Assembly (NCBI RefSeq): GCF_002368115.1
Contig: NZ_AP018316.1
Location: forward strand, 593,246 to 642,387
Reading direction: 5' to 3'
Length of the DNA stretch: 49,142 nt
From: Dolichospermum compactum NIES-806
GTDB lineage: Bacteria > Cyanobacteriota > Cyanobacteriia > Cyanobacteriales > Nostocaceae
Each line of letters opens with the position of its first letter. Position 1 is the first letter of the stretch. The position numbers and the translations under genes were made by a program. Below are positions 40,967 to 48,934 of the stretch, in pieces. The notes below the pieces were generated by a model. It was not told the DNA's origin. It searched no databases and saw only the letters and a program-made list of their open reading frames with translations.

Positions 40967-41686
40967 TTAAAACCGGACTTTGTACAACTCGAATAATTCT
41001 CCTAATTGTCTTTTGACTATTTTAGCACCCCCAGCTTTAATGGTTTTTTCCCATTCTGTAACAGTTTCGAGAAACACCTCTGCACCCAAATAAGTTTCTA
41101 GTACAGCCCAATCTTCCGCTAAAGGCTGTTCGGAATTAAGAATATCAAATACAAAATTTCCCCCTGGTTTTAATACTCGTTTGACTTCGACTAAAACGGC
41201 TTGCCAATATTCTAGGGGAAAATAACAACTAAAGCCTGTGGCAATTATTAAATCAAATTGATTTTCAGGATAATTTAAATGGTGGGATGGTCCTAATTTC
41301 ACACCTTTGAATAATTTTGAATTTAACTGTGAACCGCGAGAGTTAAGACCATCTCTTGCGATATTACTAATTTCTTGTCCATAAAAGAATGCTTGCCAAT
41401 CTCTCCAAGGATAGATTAAAAAGCTGACACCGCAACCAATATCTAAACAATGTTCGTTTTTTTGAGGTTGAGCAATTTCCCAAAATGGTGAAACTATTCT
41501 TTCACTTAATCTACCATTTTTCCATTCTTTATATATTGGCATTTCTTGAACTTCGTCTGGAACTTCAAATTTCTGATTTTGATATTGACGATTAAAGCGA
41601 TATGCTATTTGTGCAAGTCTCTCTTGCCATTTGTCTGAGGAATAAGTATTCCTTTGATAAGAATTGGGAGGCGGATTTTTAGACAT
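40967..41686 (-). CDS. SAM-dependent methyltransferase (class I)
   Basis: 239 residues. An N-terminal helical region (YQRNTYSSDKWQERLAQIAY) precedes a class I methyltransferase core: AdoMet motif I CLDIGCGVSFLI (about 80-91), acidic loop GQEIS, FDLIIATGFSCYF (motif IV, about 143-155) and VKRVLKPGGNFVFDILN (about 167-183). It is of the Methyltransf_11 type; the substrate is unknown. It lies about 80 bp upstream (minus-strand order) of the GNAT gene, and the two may be cotranscribed. Confidence 0.88.
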   Translation of the reverse strand: MSKNPPPNSYQRNTYSSDKWQERLAQIAYRFNRQYQNQKFEVPDEVQEMPIYKEWKNGRLSERIVSPFWEIAQPQKNEHCLDIGCGVSFLIYPWRDWQAFFYGQEISNIARDGLNSRGSQLNSKLFKGVKLGPSHHLNYPENQFDLIIATGFSCYFPLEYWQAVLVEVKRVLKPGGNFVFDILNSEQPLAEDWAVLETYLGAEVFLETVTEWEKTIKAGGAKIVKRQLGELFELYKVRF

Positions 41687-41749
41687 TAATTAGTTTGGTA
41701 ATGGGTAATTGGTAATTTTATTATTTCTCTTGACTTTGAAACCCCTGAA

Positions 41750-41772
41750 AGGGCGGGGAAACCCCGCCCCTA
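41750..41772. repeat. GC-rich palindrome, second copy
   Basis: GGGCGGGG-AAA-CCCCGCCCC, the complement of the element at 3,863-3,885, lies directly after the stop codon of the ABC ATPase gene (minus strand). Its position could let it act as a transcription block, but no T-run follows. Confidence 0.75.
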
Positions 41773-41775
41773 CTG

Positions 41776-43425
41776 TCATGCTTTTGCGAGGAGAGGTGCA
41801 GCAGCGAGAAGGGTTTGGGTGTAGGGATGTTGGGGGTGGGCAAAGATTTGTTTAGTCTGTCCTAATTCTACTATTTTACCACCATTCATGACGGCGATGC
41901 GATCGCACAAAAATCTTGCTAACCACAAATCATGGGTAATAAACAAATAGGTTAAATCAAATTCTGCTTTGAGTTGTAACATCAAATCAAGAACTTGTGT
42001 TTGCACGCTGGCATCTAACATACTCACTGGTTCATCACATATTATCAGTTTGGGACGAGTAATTAAAGCTCTGGCTATGGCTACCCGTTGTTGTTGTCCC
42101 CCAGACAAATCGGCGGGATAACGGTGATAATATAATTCTGCTGGGGTTAATCCCACTTTTTCCAACATCCATAAAACCTGTTCTTTCGCTTTTTCAGAAT
42201 TAGCTAAATTGTGAATTAATAAAGGATCTGCTATACTTTGTCCTACCGTCATGGCTGGATTTAAACAAGCATGAGGATCTTGAAAGATCATTTGGATTTG
42301 TCTACGGGAAGAACGGATTTCTTGACGGGACAAACTGGTTAATTCCTGTCCTAAAAATTCGACTTTTCCCGATGTGGGACTAATCAATTGTAAGATGGTT
42401 CTCGAAAGTGTACTTTTTCCACAACCAGATTCTCCGACTAAGCCTAAAATTTCCCCAGCATACAATTCTAAATTAATGCCATCTACGGCTTTAATGGTTT
42501 GTCCTTCTCCTTTAAATATCCGTTCAATAAAATTCGGTTCTATGGTGTAATGCTGTTTAAGTTCTGTAATTTTTAAAATGGGATTTGCTTTTTCTGTTCT
42601 CTGTTCTCCATTCTTTGTTCCCTCTTCGTCAACTGCTTGAATATGTAAAGCTGCTTTTAATAAAGATTGAGTATATTCATGTTGGGGATTTGCAAATACA
42701 GTTTCCGTTTTCCCCATTTCCACCATTTTACCTTGATACATAACTCCAATGCGATCGCAATATTCCCCCACCATTGCTAAATCATGGGAAATCAATAATA
42801 ATCCCATGTTTTCTTCCCCACACAATCGCGTTAGTTCTTGGAGAATTTGAGCAGAAACAGTCACATCTAAACTTGTCGTTGGTTCATCCGCCACAATTAA
42901 CTTAGGACTCAACAACAAAGCCAAAGCAATAGCTACCCGTTGACGCATTCCCCCACTAAACTCATGAGGATATTGACTCCAACGACTAGCAGGAATTTTC
43001 ACCTTTTCCAAAGTCGCTAAAGCCTTTTCTTTCGCTTGCTGTTTGGATAACTCCGGTGTATGAGCTTGTAAAGTCTCAATACAATGATTGCCAATTGTCA
43101 TCAATGGGTCAAGGCGGGTCATGGGATCTTGAAAAATCAAAGCTACCGCTTCACCACGAAACTTTTGCATTTGCAATGGTGTCAAATCTAATACAGATTG
43201 TCCCTGAAATTTTACTAATCCTTCCGTGCGACTAGAATTAGGCAATAAACGCATAATTGCCCGTCCAATGGTGGATTTTCCACAACCAGACTCTCCCACC
43301 AATCCCATTTTTTCCCCAGATTGAATAATAAAAGATACATCATCAACCGCCCAGCTTTCCACCTCTTCATCACGTTGAGGATAAGCTACACGGAGATTTT
43401 CAACACTAAATAAAGCTTCATTCAT
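41776..43425 (-). CDS. Tandem ABC ATPase, oligopeptide/dipeptide type
   Basis: 549 residues with two complete ATPase units fused. Domain 1 (about 1-265): Walker A VGESGCGKST (about 40-49), signature SGGMRQRVAIALA, Walker B LIVADEPTTSLD. Domain 2 (about 280-549): Walker A VGESGCGKST again, signature SGGQQQRVAIARA, Walker B LIICDEPVSMLD. This is the DppD-DppF / GsiA / YejF arrangement energising peptide or related importers. No permease or binding-protein gene lies next to it, so its membrane partners must be elsewhere. Start ATG 43425. Confidence 0.93.
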   Translation of the reverse strand: MNEALFSVENLRVAYPQRDEEVESWAVDDVSFIIQSGEKMGLVGESGCGKSTIGRAIMRLLPNSSRTEGLVKFQGQSVLDLTPLQMQKFRGEAVALIFQDPMTRLDPLMTIGNHCIETLQAHTPELSKQQAKEKALATLEKVKIPASRWSQYPHEFSGGMRQRVAIALALLLSPKLIVADEPTTSLDVTVSAQILQELTRLCGEENMGLLLISHDLAMVGEYCDRIGVMYQGKMVEMGKTETVFANPQHEYTQSLLKAALHIQAVDEEGTKNGEQRTEKANPILKITELKQHYTIEPNFIERIFKGEGQTIKAVDGINLELYAGEILGLVGESGCGKSTLSRTILQLISPTSGKVEFLGQELTSLSRQEIRSSRRQIQMIFQDPHACLNPAMTVGQSIADPLLIHNLANSEKAKEQVLWMLEKVGLTPAELYYHRYPADLSGGQQQRVAIARALITRPKLIICDEPVSMLDASVQTQVLDLMLQLKAEFDLTYLFITHDLWLARFLCDRIAVMNGGKIVELGQTKQIFAHPQHPYTQTLLAAAPLLAKA

Positions 43426-43781
43426 AATTAATTAGGGGTTGCTGAAAAAGTCTTTTGGTTAGGGCTAGGAGTCAGGAGTCAGGAGTCAGGAGGAAGAATT
43501 AGAAGAAGATCAAAATAGTCTTGAATTTGGTCAAGTGATAGGGTTTTGGTAGTTTCAACGCTTATTCCTTGCACTTGTTTCACCTTTTTTACCTTCAAAC
43601 TCTTGATATATCTCAGCTCTAGGGTTATTAACCAGACCCTAATTAAATAGCCGGACAAAATTAAATTCACTTGTTGAGAGAGGGAACAGGGAACAGGTGA
43701 CAGGTGACAGGTGACAGGTAAGAAACTTATTTCTTCTTCCTCCTGCCTCCGAACTCCTGCCTCCGAACTCCGAACTCCTGC
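43426..43781. other. Intergenic repeat-rich gap with possible IS remnant
   Basis: This 356-bp gap begins with GGGGTTGCTGAAAAAGTC, which resembles an IS end, and holds heptamer arrays GAGTCAG (43,464-43,490), ACAGGTG (43,688-43,719) and a TGCCTCCGAACTCC array (43,740-43,780). Between them a minus-strand frame 43,479-43,670 (VKKVKQVQGISVETTKTLS, then LDQIQDYFDLLL) has coding-like character and could be the tail of a decayed transposase. I cannot name it with confidence. Confidence 0.4.
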
Positions 43782-44450
43782 CTATTGATGTACTTGAATT
43801 AATCGCTGTTTGAGACGTTCCGCTTCACCGGAATCAACTAAACAACCCTTTTCCAATAAAAAAGCACCATCACAGTAATTTAACTCTTCTAAGCGATGAG
43901 TTACCCATAATGCCGTAATGCCACGACTCTTAACGAGATTACGGACACTAGCCACTAAATCGAGTTGACTATCTGGATCTAGTAAAGCAGTAGGTTCATC
44001 TAATAATAAAACATCACAATGACGAGCGATCGCTCCAGCAATAGCCACCCGTTGTTTTTGTCCACCAGAAAGCGCGTAAATAGGTCGTCGCTGTAGAGAC
44101 AATAAATTTACCGCCCCCAAAGCCTCCTCAACCCTAGCCTTCACCATCGCCGGTTGTAACTTTTCCGCCACCAATCCAAAAGCCACATCAGCACCAACCG
44201 TTGGCATTACCAATTGATGATCAGGATTTTGGAACACAAAACCAACAGCAGGTGAAATAGTCACCTCTCCAGATTGAGGAGCTAATAAACCCGCTATTAA
44301 TCTCAGAAGCGTAGATTTACCACTGCCATTTGTCCCCAGAAGCATCCAAAACTCACCTTTAGGTACTTGAAGAGAGCAAGATCTAATCACTTGCTCCCCA
44401 TTAGGCCAAAAGAAGTTTAAATTATTAACTTCAATGCCTACTGCTGTCAT
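43782..44450 (-). CDS. ABC ATPase, ECF/CbiO-like
   Basis: 222 residues, single ATPase domain. Walker A LGTNGSGKST (about 38-47), Q-loop VGFVFQNPDHQLVMPTV (about 70-86), signature SGGQKQRVAIAGA, Walker B VLLLDEPTALLD, H-loop WVTHRLEEL. The Q-loop PDHQLVMPTV motif marks the energy-coupling-factor/CbiO subfamily used in metal or vitamin uptake. No EcfT or substrate-binding component is next to it. It lies 14 bp downstream of the UPF0367 gene on the minus strand and near cobU, so a cobalt or cobalamin link is possible but only suggested by position. Confidence 0.9.
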   Translation of the reverse strand: MTAVGIEVNNLNFFWPNGEQVIRSCSLQVPKGEFWMLLGTNGSGKSTLLRLIAGLLAPQSGEVTISPAVGFVFQNPDHQLVMPTVGADVAFGLVAEKLQPAMVKARVEEALGAVNLLSLQRRPIYALSGGQKQRVAIAGAIARHCDVLLLDEPTALLDPDSQLDLVASVRNLVKSRGITALWVTHRLEELNYCDGAFLLEKGCLVDSGEAERLKQRLIQVHQ

Positions 44451-44464
44451 GTTTATACCTTGTG

Positions 44465-44737
44465 TTATTCAGCAGTAAAAGCAGCAAAGCCCGGTGGTTT
44501 ACCACTGCTAGTAGACGCACTATCTTTTTGAATAATCTGAACTCCCGAAATTTCACTAGCACGGACAGCAATTTTTTTCTCTGTTTTGCCTTCGCACTTG
44601 AGTTCCACAATATCAGGATTTCCAGCACGCATTGCCGCCAAAATTAGCTGGTAAACAGCCTCGGCATCTTCAGTAGACTTACGTTGTACTGATATGGGGA
44701 AAGCAGTATTTCTGATGCTTAAGTCAATGGTAAACAT
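44465..44737 (-). CDS. UPF0367 family protein
   Basis: 90 residues. It begins MFTIDLSIRNTAFPISVQRK and continues AVYQLILAAMRAGNPDIVEL then CEGKTEKKIAVRASEISGVQ, the pattern of the small cyanobacterial UPF0367 family, function unknown. A Ser/Gly/Pro-rich C-terminal tail follows. It precedes the CbiO-like ATPase by 14 bp in the same direction, suggesting cotranscription. Confidence 0.88.
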   Translation of the reverse strand: MFTIDLSIRNTAFPISVQRKSTEDAEAVYQLILAAMRAGNPDIVELKCEGKTEKKIAVRASEISGVQIIQKDSASTSSGKPPGFAAFTAE

Positions 44738-44826
44738 TTAGAATTAATGAATTTTCACTTTAAGACCTATTCTAGCGTCAGTTGTCAGTTGTCAGTTGCA
44801 AATATCTTTCCCCAGTCCCTTTACCC

Positions 44827-45375
44827 CTATTTAGTTGCTGGTAATGGTACACCTAATAAACTCAGATTCAAGGCATGACCACCCGTTACCAAATAAACCG
44901 GTTCACATATTGTCCCTAATTGTCTCACTAAAGCGCCCAGGCGATCGCGGAATTTGCGTCCCAAAGGATAAGCTGGAACTACACCCCAACCTGTTTCTTC
45001 CCCCACAAATATGACATCAGCCCTCACTAATGGCAGAATTGCCAGAAACTCCCGCACAGTATTTTCCCAAACTAAATCCTCTTCTTCGAGAAAATTAGCC
45101 ACCCAAGTTCCTAAAGAATCCACCAACAGGCAAGTATGCGCCTGAGATTGAGCCAAAGCAGCAGTTAGTTCCACAGGAACAGCAAGAGTTATCCAATCTT
45201 GAGGACGGCGTTGTTGATGTTTTTGAATGCGTTCAAGCCATTCTAGATCATCAGGATTTTGTGTAGCTGTGGCAATGTAGACAACCTTTTTTTCCGAATT
45301 CATCGCCAAATCTTCCGCCCATTCACTTTTACCAGAGCGGGCTGCACCTGTCACCAAAATTATTTTCCGCATCAT
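44827..45375 (-). CDS. cobU: Adenosylcobinamide kinase / guanylyltransferase
   Basis: 182 residues. P-loop VTGAARSGKSEWAED (about 8-22); HQQRRPQDWITL (about 53-64), in which the His accepts GMP; the CLLVDSLGTWVANF Walker-B-like strand; and GEETGWGVVPAYPLGRKFRDRLG (about 124-146). These are the CobU/CobP hallmarks, phosphorylating and then guanylylating adenosylcobinamide in nucleotide-loop assembly of (pseudo)cobalamin. Length is normal. Start ATG 45375 (a second ATG follows directly). About 90 bp of heptamer-containing DNA separates it from the UPF0367 gene. Confidence 0.95.
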   Translation of the reverse strand: MMRKIILVTGAARSGKSEWAEDLAMNSEKKVVYIATATQNPDDLEWLERIQKHQQRRPQDWITLAVPVELTAALAQSQAHTCLLVDSLGTWVANFLEEEDLVWENTVREFLAILPLVRADVIFVGEETGWGVVPAYPLGRKFRDRLGALVRQLGTICEPVYLVTGGHALNLSLLGVPLPATK

Positions 45376-45496
45376 TTGATCATATAATGTTTCATCAGGA
45401 AGAATACACGAGTTAAATCAAGTATCCCCAAAATCACCACCCTTCTGTACTCCTGAATTCTTTCTTACTAAAGACCATAAATTTTAGGATATTGTT

Positions 45497-46291
45497 ATGA
45501 AACCAGGGTTAAAACGGATAGAGGCCACGCTACATGATTTGAAAACTCGCAATGATGATGTCACCACAGAACCAGGTGAGGAAAGCAAACGTTCCTTTTC
45601 CTTTCGGATTAGTATCCGTCCCCAGGAATCTCCAGAAAATTCCCAAAATACAACCCATAATAGTAACTTAGAAGCAGATCCAGTTATTCATGAAACTCCA
45701 GAGGCAAATTTATTTCCTCACCATAATTCCGTCTCAGCCTTTCCAGCCCAAGACAATGGAGAAAAAACGCCAACTCTCCCGAAATTTAAAACTCCATCCT
45801 TCAGCAATCATCGTCACGGTGCTAACCCAGCACTAGCGATGAATATGCTCCAAGAGATTCAAGATAAAGTAGCTGATTGGCAACTAGAACTACAAAAAAT
45901 AATACAGCAGATTCAGGATATTTACTTGGAAGGACCAATTATTAATGGTTGGTTGGAATCTAATGTCCAAGAAATAGAAACAGTTGGAACAGCGACATTA
46001 CGCCATGCAGAAGTAGAGCGTCTCATGAACTATGTCGAAGAAATCTGTGCTAATGGTGAAAAAGGATCTCATAAACCGCTACATGCTGACTACCGACTAT
46101 GTGGAGTAGATACAGCCGGTCAAGTATGGTCTCGTCCCTGTCCAGTTGAACAAGTTCCTAGTGTTAGTATAGCGATCGCTCGTCACCAAAGATTACGACA
46201 ACTCTTAGGACGCAAACAAGACCTAGAAAATCGCTTGAGTCAATTAGCAGAAACCTTAGTCATGTTACATAGTCATATTCAGCAAAGTTAA
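45497..46291 (+). CDS. Conserved hypothetical, cyanobacterial
   Basis: 264 residues. A polar, low-complexity N-terminal half (Ser/Pro/Asn-rich, about 20-105) precedes a helical C-terminal domain (about 110-264). This includes LQEIQDKVADWQLELQKIIQ, a YLEGPIINGWLES segment, a Cys-bearing YRLCGVDTAGQVWSRPCP (about 202-219), and a closing coiled coil (RHQRLRQLLGRKQDLENRL). The ordered C-terminal domain looks conserved and cyanobacteria-specific; I do not recognise a named family. Divergent from cobU, with 121 bp between the starts. Confidence 0.75.
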   Translation: MKPGLKRIEATLHDLKTRNDDVTTEPGEESKRSFSFRISIRPQESPENSQNTTHNSNLEADPVIHETPEANLFPHHNSVSAFPAQDNGEKTPTLPKFKTPSFSNHRHGANPALAMNMLQEIQDKVADWQLELQKIIQQIQDIYLEGPIINGWLESNVQEIETVGTATLRHAEVERLMNYVEEICANGEKGSHKPLHADYRLCGVDTAGQVWSRPCPVEQVPSVSIAIARHQRLRQLLGRKQDLENRLSQLAETLVMLHSHIQQS

Positions 46292-46381
46292 ATATTTTCT
46301 CCCTACGGCAAAATAAAGTAGCCACCGAGTAAAAACTATGTTACTCTAGAACCACATCGTGAAACTTTACCAACAAAAACT

Positions 46382-46588
46382 ATGCGACTAAAACGCTGGG
46401 AATCCCCACGTCGAGAAGGCAGAAACGATAAAGGTCGAGGTGGTTCTGCGAGAAAACGCCAACTGAAAAAACAAAGACAAATGCTCAGACAGAAACTCAA
46501 AGAAAATCACAAGCCAAATGATCATCACAACAATAACCAGGGGGAAAGTTCAACTTCCCCCTATTTTTTGGCCTTTTTTCCCCAATAG
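46382..46588 (+). CDS. Small basic hypothetical protein
   Basis: 68 residues. Extremely basic first 45 residues (RLKRWESPRREGRNDKGRGG, SARKRQLKKQRQM) suggest RNA or DNA binding. The last 20 codons cover an inverted repeat plus T-tract that has the form of a terminator, so translation would run into the terminator stem. Either the true stop has been lost or the terminator lies in the coding end. No family recognised. Confidence 0.55.
   Translation: MRLKRWESPRREGRNDKGRGGSARKRQLKKQRQMLRQKLKENHKPNDHHNNNQGESSTSPYFLAFFPQ
46539..46569 (+). terminator. Intrinsic terminator
   Basis: AGGGGGAAAGTT and AACTTCCCCCT form a 12-bp perfect stem with a minimal loop (C), followed by ATTTTTT. It overlaps the 3' end of the small basic gene. 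Confidence 0.85.
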
Positions 46589-46687
46589 CCTGATTAGGTA
46601 TATTGCTTTAGAATGATTAAGTTTTTTGGAAAAAGTTAAATTTTTAACCTTTTTGAGTATATTCTCAAGTAAGGAGTTAAAGTAGTA

Positions 46688-46933
46688 ATGACTAACGCAA
46701 CAATTACTACAAAAGGGCAAGTAACTATACCTAAATAAATTAGGGATTATCTAAATTTAGATACAGGAAGTAAAATTGATTTTGTCATTGATGAAAATGG
46801 CATAGTTAAACTTATTCCTCTCAATATACCTATTCAAAAATTATCTGGAATTTTGCACAGAAAAGGCATTAAACCTACAACTTTGGAAGAAATGGAACAA
46901 ATAATTAATGAGGCTGCAAGTGATTGGACTTGA
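46688..46933 (+). pseudogene. AbrB/MazE-like antitoxin with premature stop
   Basis: An 82-codon frame opening MTNATITTKGQVTIPK and continuing IRDYLNLDTGSKIDFVID and LSGILHRKGIKPTTLEEMEQ is a SpoVT/AbrB swapped-hairpin antitoxin. Codon 17 (46,736-46,738) is TAA where relatives have a glutamate or glutamine codon. A single base change explains it. With its toxin reduced to 12 codons next door, the module is dead. Confidence 0.88.
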
Positions 46934-46958
46934 TACAAATATTATAGAAGATATATGA
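46920..46958 (+). pseudogene. PIN/VapC toxin remnant (12 codons)
   Basis: A GTG at 46,920, overlapping the antitoxin end, opens VIGLDTNIIEDI before TGA. VIGLDTNI is the conserved start of VapC-type PIN toxins, with the first catalytic Asp. The rest of the gene is absent, and the DNA after it up to 47,032 has no recognisable PIN sequence. Confidence 0.7.
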
Positions 46959-47032
46959 AAATACACAATGAACATAAACTAAATTTGGGTTTAGCTCACG
47001 ACAATTTAGACTAATTGAACGAAAAATAAAAA

Positions 47033-47515
47033 TTAAATTTCCTCTTGACTAAGCAGCGTGATTATAAAATCAGCATTAATGACATCTAAAGGCAGAAAAG
47101 GAGAGTCAACAGGAAACATCTGAATAGATAATTTAGTTTCCGTACTAGCAGCGCGAACAGCTTTTAAATAACAATCAGAAAATAGTTCTAAATAATAAGG
47201 TTTGAGACTAGGACTATCCTCCAATAAAGATTCAATTTGATAAAACTGTTCCCAAATTGTACTTACCCAACTAGAAGAACGTTTTTCAGATTGATATTGG
47301 TACTTGAGTAAGAGCATGAGTAAAACTATGAGTCGGTTTTTAAGTTCACGTCTTTTCTCTTTCCCCATGTCCTCTATTTCTTCAATCAAATGCTCAAAAT
47401 CAACGTGATCTAATTGATGATTACGCAATAACTTAGCTGTCGTTTCTAGCCATAAACAATAATCCTGATTATAAAGATAACTACTCAAGGATGTAGATTG
47501 TAAATTGGTAGTCAT
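47033..47515 (-). CDS. DUF29 family protein
   Basis: 160 residues. DUF29 pattern: YNQDYCLWLETTAKLLRNHQ and the DFEHLIEEIEDMGKEKRRELKNRLIVLLMLLLKYQYQ block (about 38-75), then SSWVSTIWEQFYQIESLLEDSPSLK. The fold is all-helical; function unknown. DUF29 genes are present in many copies in filamentous cyanobacteria. ATG 47515. It lies between the dead VapBC remnant and fba with its own leader; the terminator at 47,567 separates it from fba. Confidence 0.93.
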   Translation of the reverse strand: MTTNLQSTSLSSYLYNQDYCLWLETTAKLLRNHQLDHVDFEHLIEEIEDMGKEKRRELKNRLIVLLMLLLKYQYQSEKRSSSWVSTIWEQFYQIESLLEDSPSLKPYYLELFSDCYLKAVRAASTETKLSIQMFPVDSPFLPLDVINADFIITLLSQEEI

Positions 47516-47566
47516 ACAAATAGCCTTATTTACTGCTATTACCTAAGTCTATCACATTAATTAATA

Positions 47567-47602
47567 AAACCAGGAAACTTTAGCGTCACCTGGTTTATTC
47601 TT
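47567..47602 (-). terminator. fba terminator
   Basis: On the minus strand AAACCAGG (47596-47589) pairs with CCTGGTTT (47574-47567), followed by TATTAATTAA. It lies about 50 bp after the fba stop. A second palindrome, GGACATAGCAC with its complement (47,605-47,628), lies between the stop and this stem. Confidence 0.7.
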
Positions 47603-47604
47603 GT

Positions 47605-47628
47605 AGGGACATAGCACTGCTATGTCCT
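47605..47628. repeat. Palindrome GGGACATAGCA-CTGCTATGTCC
   Basis: A near-perfect inverted repeat preceded by TGTA, related in outline to the TAGGGGTTTAGCA palindromes at 29,421 and 31,043 (the GTAGGG...TAGCACTGCTA... core is shared). Confidence 0.75.
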
Positions 47629-47647
47629 AATTTATTGCTGAAAAAGA

Positions 47648-48721
47648 TTAAACTTTAGCAGCCGCTCTCATGACCAATTCGCCTTTAGCATACTTAGCAG
47701 CATAATCTTCTAAAGAAACTTGCTTAATCTTGCTTGCGTTACCAGCAGTACCAAACTGTTGATAACGGTCAGCACAAACCTTTTGCATATATTTAATAGA
47801 AGGCTTGAGGAAGTGACGAGGATCAAATTCCTTGGGATTAGAAGCCAAAGCTTCACGCACAGCCGCAGTAATAGCCAAACGGTTATCGGTGTCAATATTT
47901 ACCTTACGTACACCACTCTTAATACCTTTTTGGATTTCTTCTACTGGTACACCGTAGGTTTCAGGAATAGCACCACCATATTGGTTAATGAGCGCCAATA
48001 AATCTTCAGGTACAGAAGAAGAACCGTGCATTACCAAATGGGTGTTAGGTAAACGGCGGTGAATTTCTTCAATGCGGCTAATAGCCAAAATTTCACCTGT
48101 AGGCTTACGAGTAAACTTGTAAGCACCATGACTTGTACCGATAGCCACAGCTAAAGCATCAACTTGAGTTGCTTCTACGAAGTCAACAGCCTCATCAGGG
48201 TCAGTTAATAGTTGAGAATGGTCTAGTGTACCTTCAAAACCGTGACCATCTTCAGCTTCACCAGCACCAGTTTCTAAAGAACCCAAACAGCCTAATTCAC
48301 CCTCAACACTGACACCCAAAGAGTGAGCAACGTTAACAACTTCGCTGGTAACTCTAACGTTATATTCAAAGCTGGCAGGGGTTTTAGCGTCAGCTTCCAA
48401 AGAACCATCCATCATGACGCTAGTGAAGTTGTTCTTGATAGCTGAATAGCAGGTAGAAGGAGCATTACCATGATCTTGGTGCATGACAATGGGAATCTCA
48501 GGATAGGTTTCTACCGCAGCCAAAATCAGGTGACGGAGGAAGTTTTCCCCGGCATAGTTACGAGCGCCGCGAGAAGCTTGTAAGATTACGGGGCTATCTG
48601 TTTCCACCGCCGCTTTCATGATTGCTTGAATCTGCTCTAAGTTGTTGACGTTAAAAGCGGGGATACCGTAACCGTGTTCAGCAGCGTGATCCAAAAGCAA
48701 CCGCATTGGTACGAGAGCCAT
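47648..48721 (-). CDS. fba: Fructose-1,6-bisphosphate aldolase, class II
   Basis: 357 residues. Class II (metal) aldolase acting in the Calvin cycle and glycolysis. The N-terminal MALVPMRLLLDHAAEHGYG and GIPAFNVNN begin the family. The zinc ligand pair is in VMHQDHGN (about 79-86). GELGCLGSLETGAGEAEDGH (about 141-160) has the catalytic loop characteristic of the photosynthetic CbbA-type subgroup. AIGTSHGAYKF and VMHGSSSVPE complete the metal and phosphate sites, and VRKVNIDTDNRLA binds substrate. Start ATG 48721. Probably monocistronic, with a terminator after it. Confidence 0.97.
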   Translation of the reverse strand: MALVPMRLLLDHAAEHGYGIPAFNVNNLEQIQAIMKAAVETDSPVILQASRGARNYAGENFLRHLILAAVETYPEIPIVMHQDHGNAPSTCYSAIKNNFTSVMMDGSLEADAKTPASFEYNVRVTSEVVNVAHSLGVSVEGELGCLGSLETGAGEAEDGHGFEGTLDHSQLLTDPDEAVDFVEATQVDALAVAIGTSHGAYKFTRKPTGEILAISRIEEIHRRLPNTHLVMHGSSSVPEDLLALINQYGGAIPETYGVPVEEIQKGIKSGVRKVNIDTDNRLAITAAVREALASNPKEFDPRHFLKPSIKYMQKVCADRYQQFGTAGNASKIKQVSLEDYAAKYAKGELVMRAAAKV

Positions 48722-48934
48722 ATATATTCCTCCTAATTTGGGTATTTAGCTAGTCAGTTTAATAGAAGCGTAATCTTTATTTTAATGTAATTTTTACGCT
48801 AATCTTAATGTTTTTTTCAACTTACAGAAAATTATAACTAGTAGCGATCGCTTTTGTTAAGAAACTTTATCGGCTGATATTCTTAGGCTATGTAATACTT
48901 ATGTTAGTTTAAAAACTAAGTATTTTGAGTAGGG
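48722..48934. other. fba upstream region
   Basis: AT-rich 213 bp with GGAGGA directly before the fba start (minus strand) as ribosome-binding site, a HIP1 octamer at 48,844-48,851, and no gene. It must contain the fba promoter; no box can be assigned with confidence. Confidence 0.5.
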
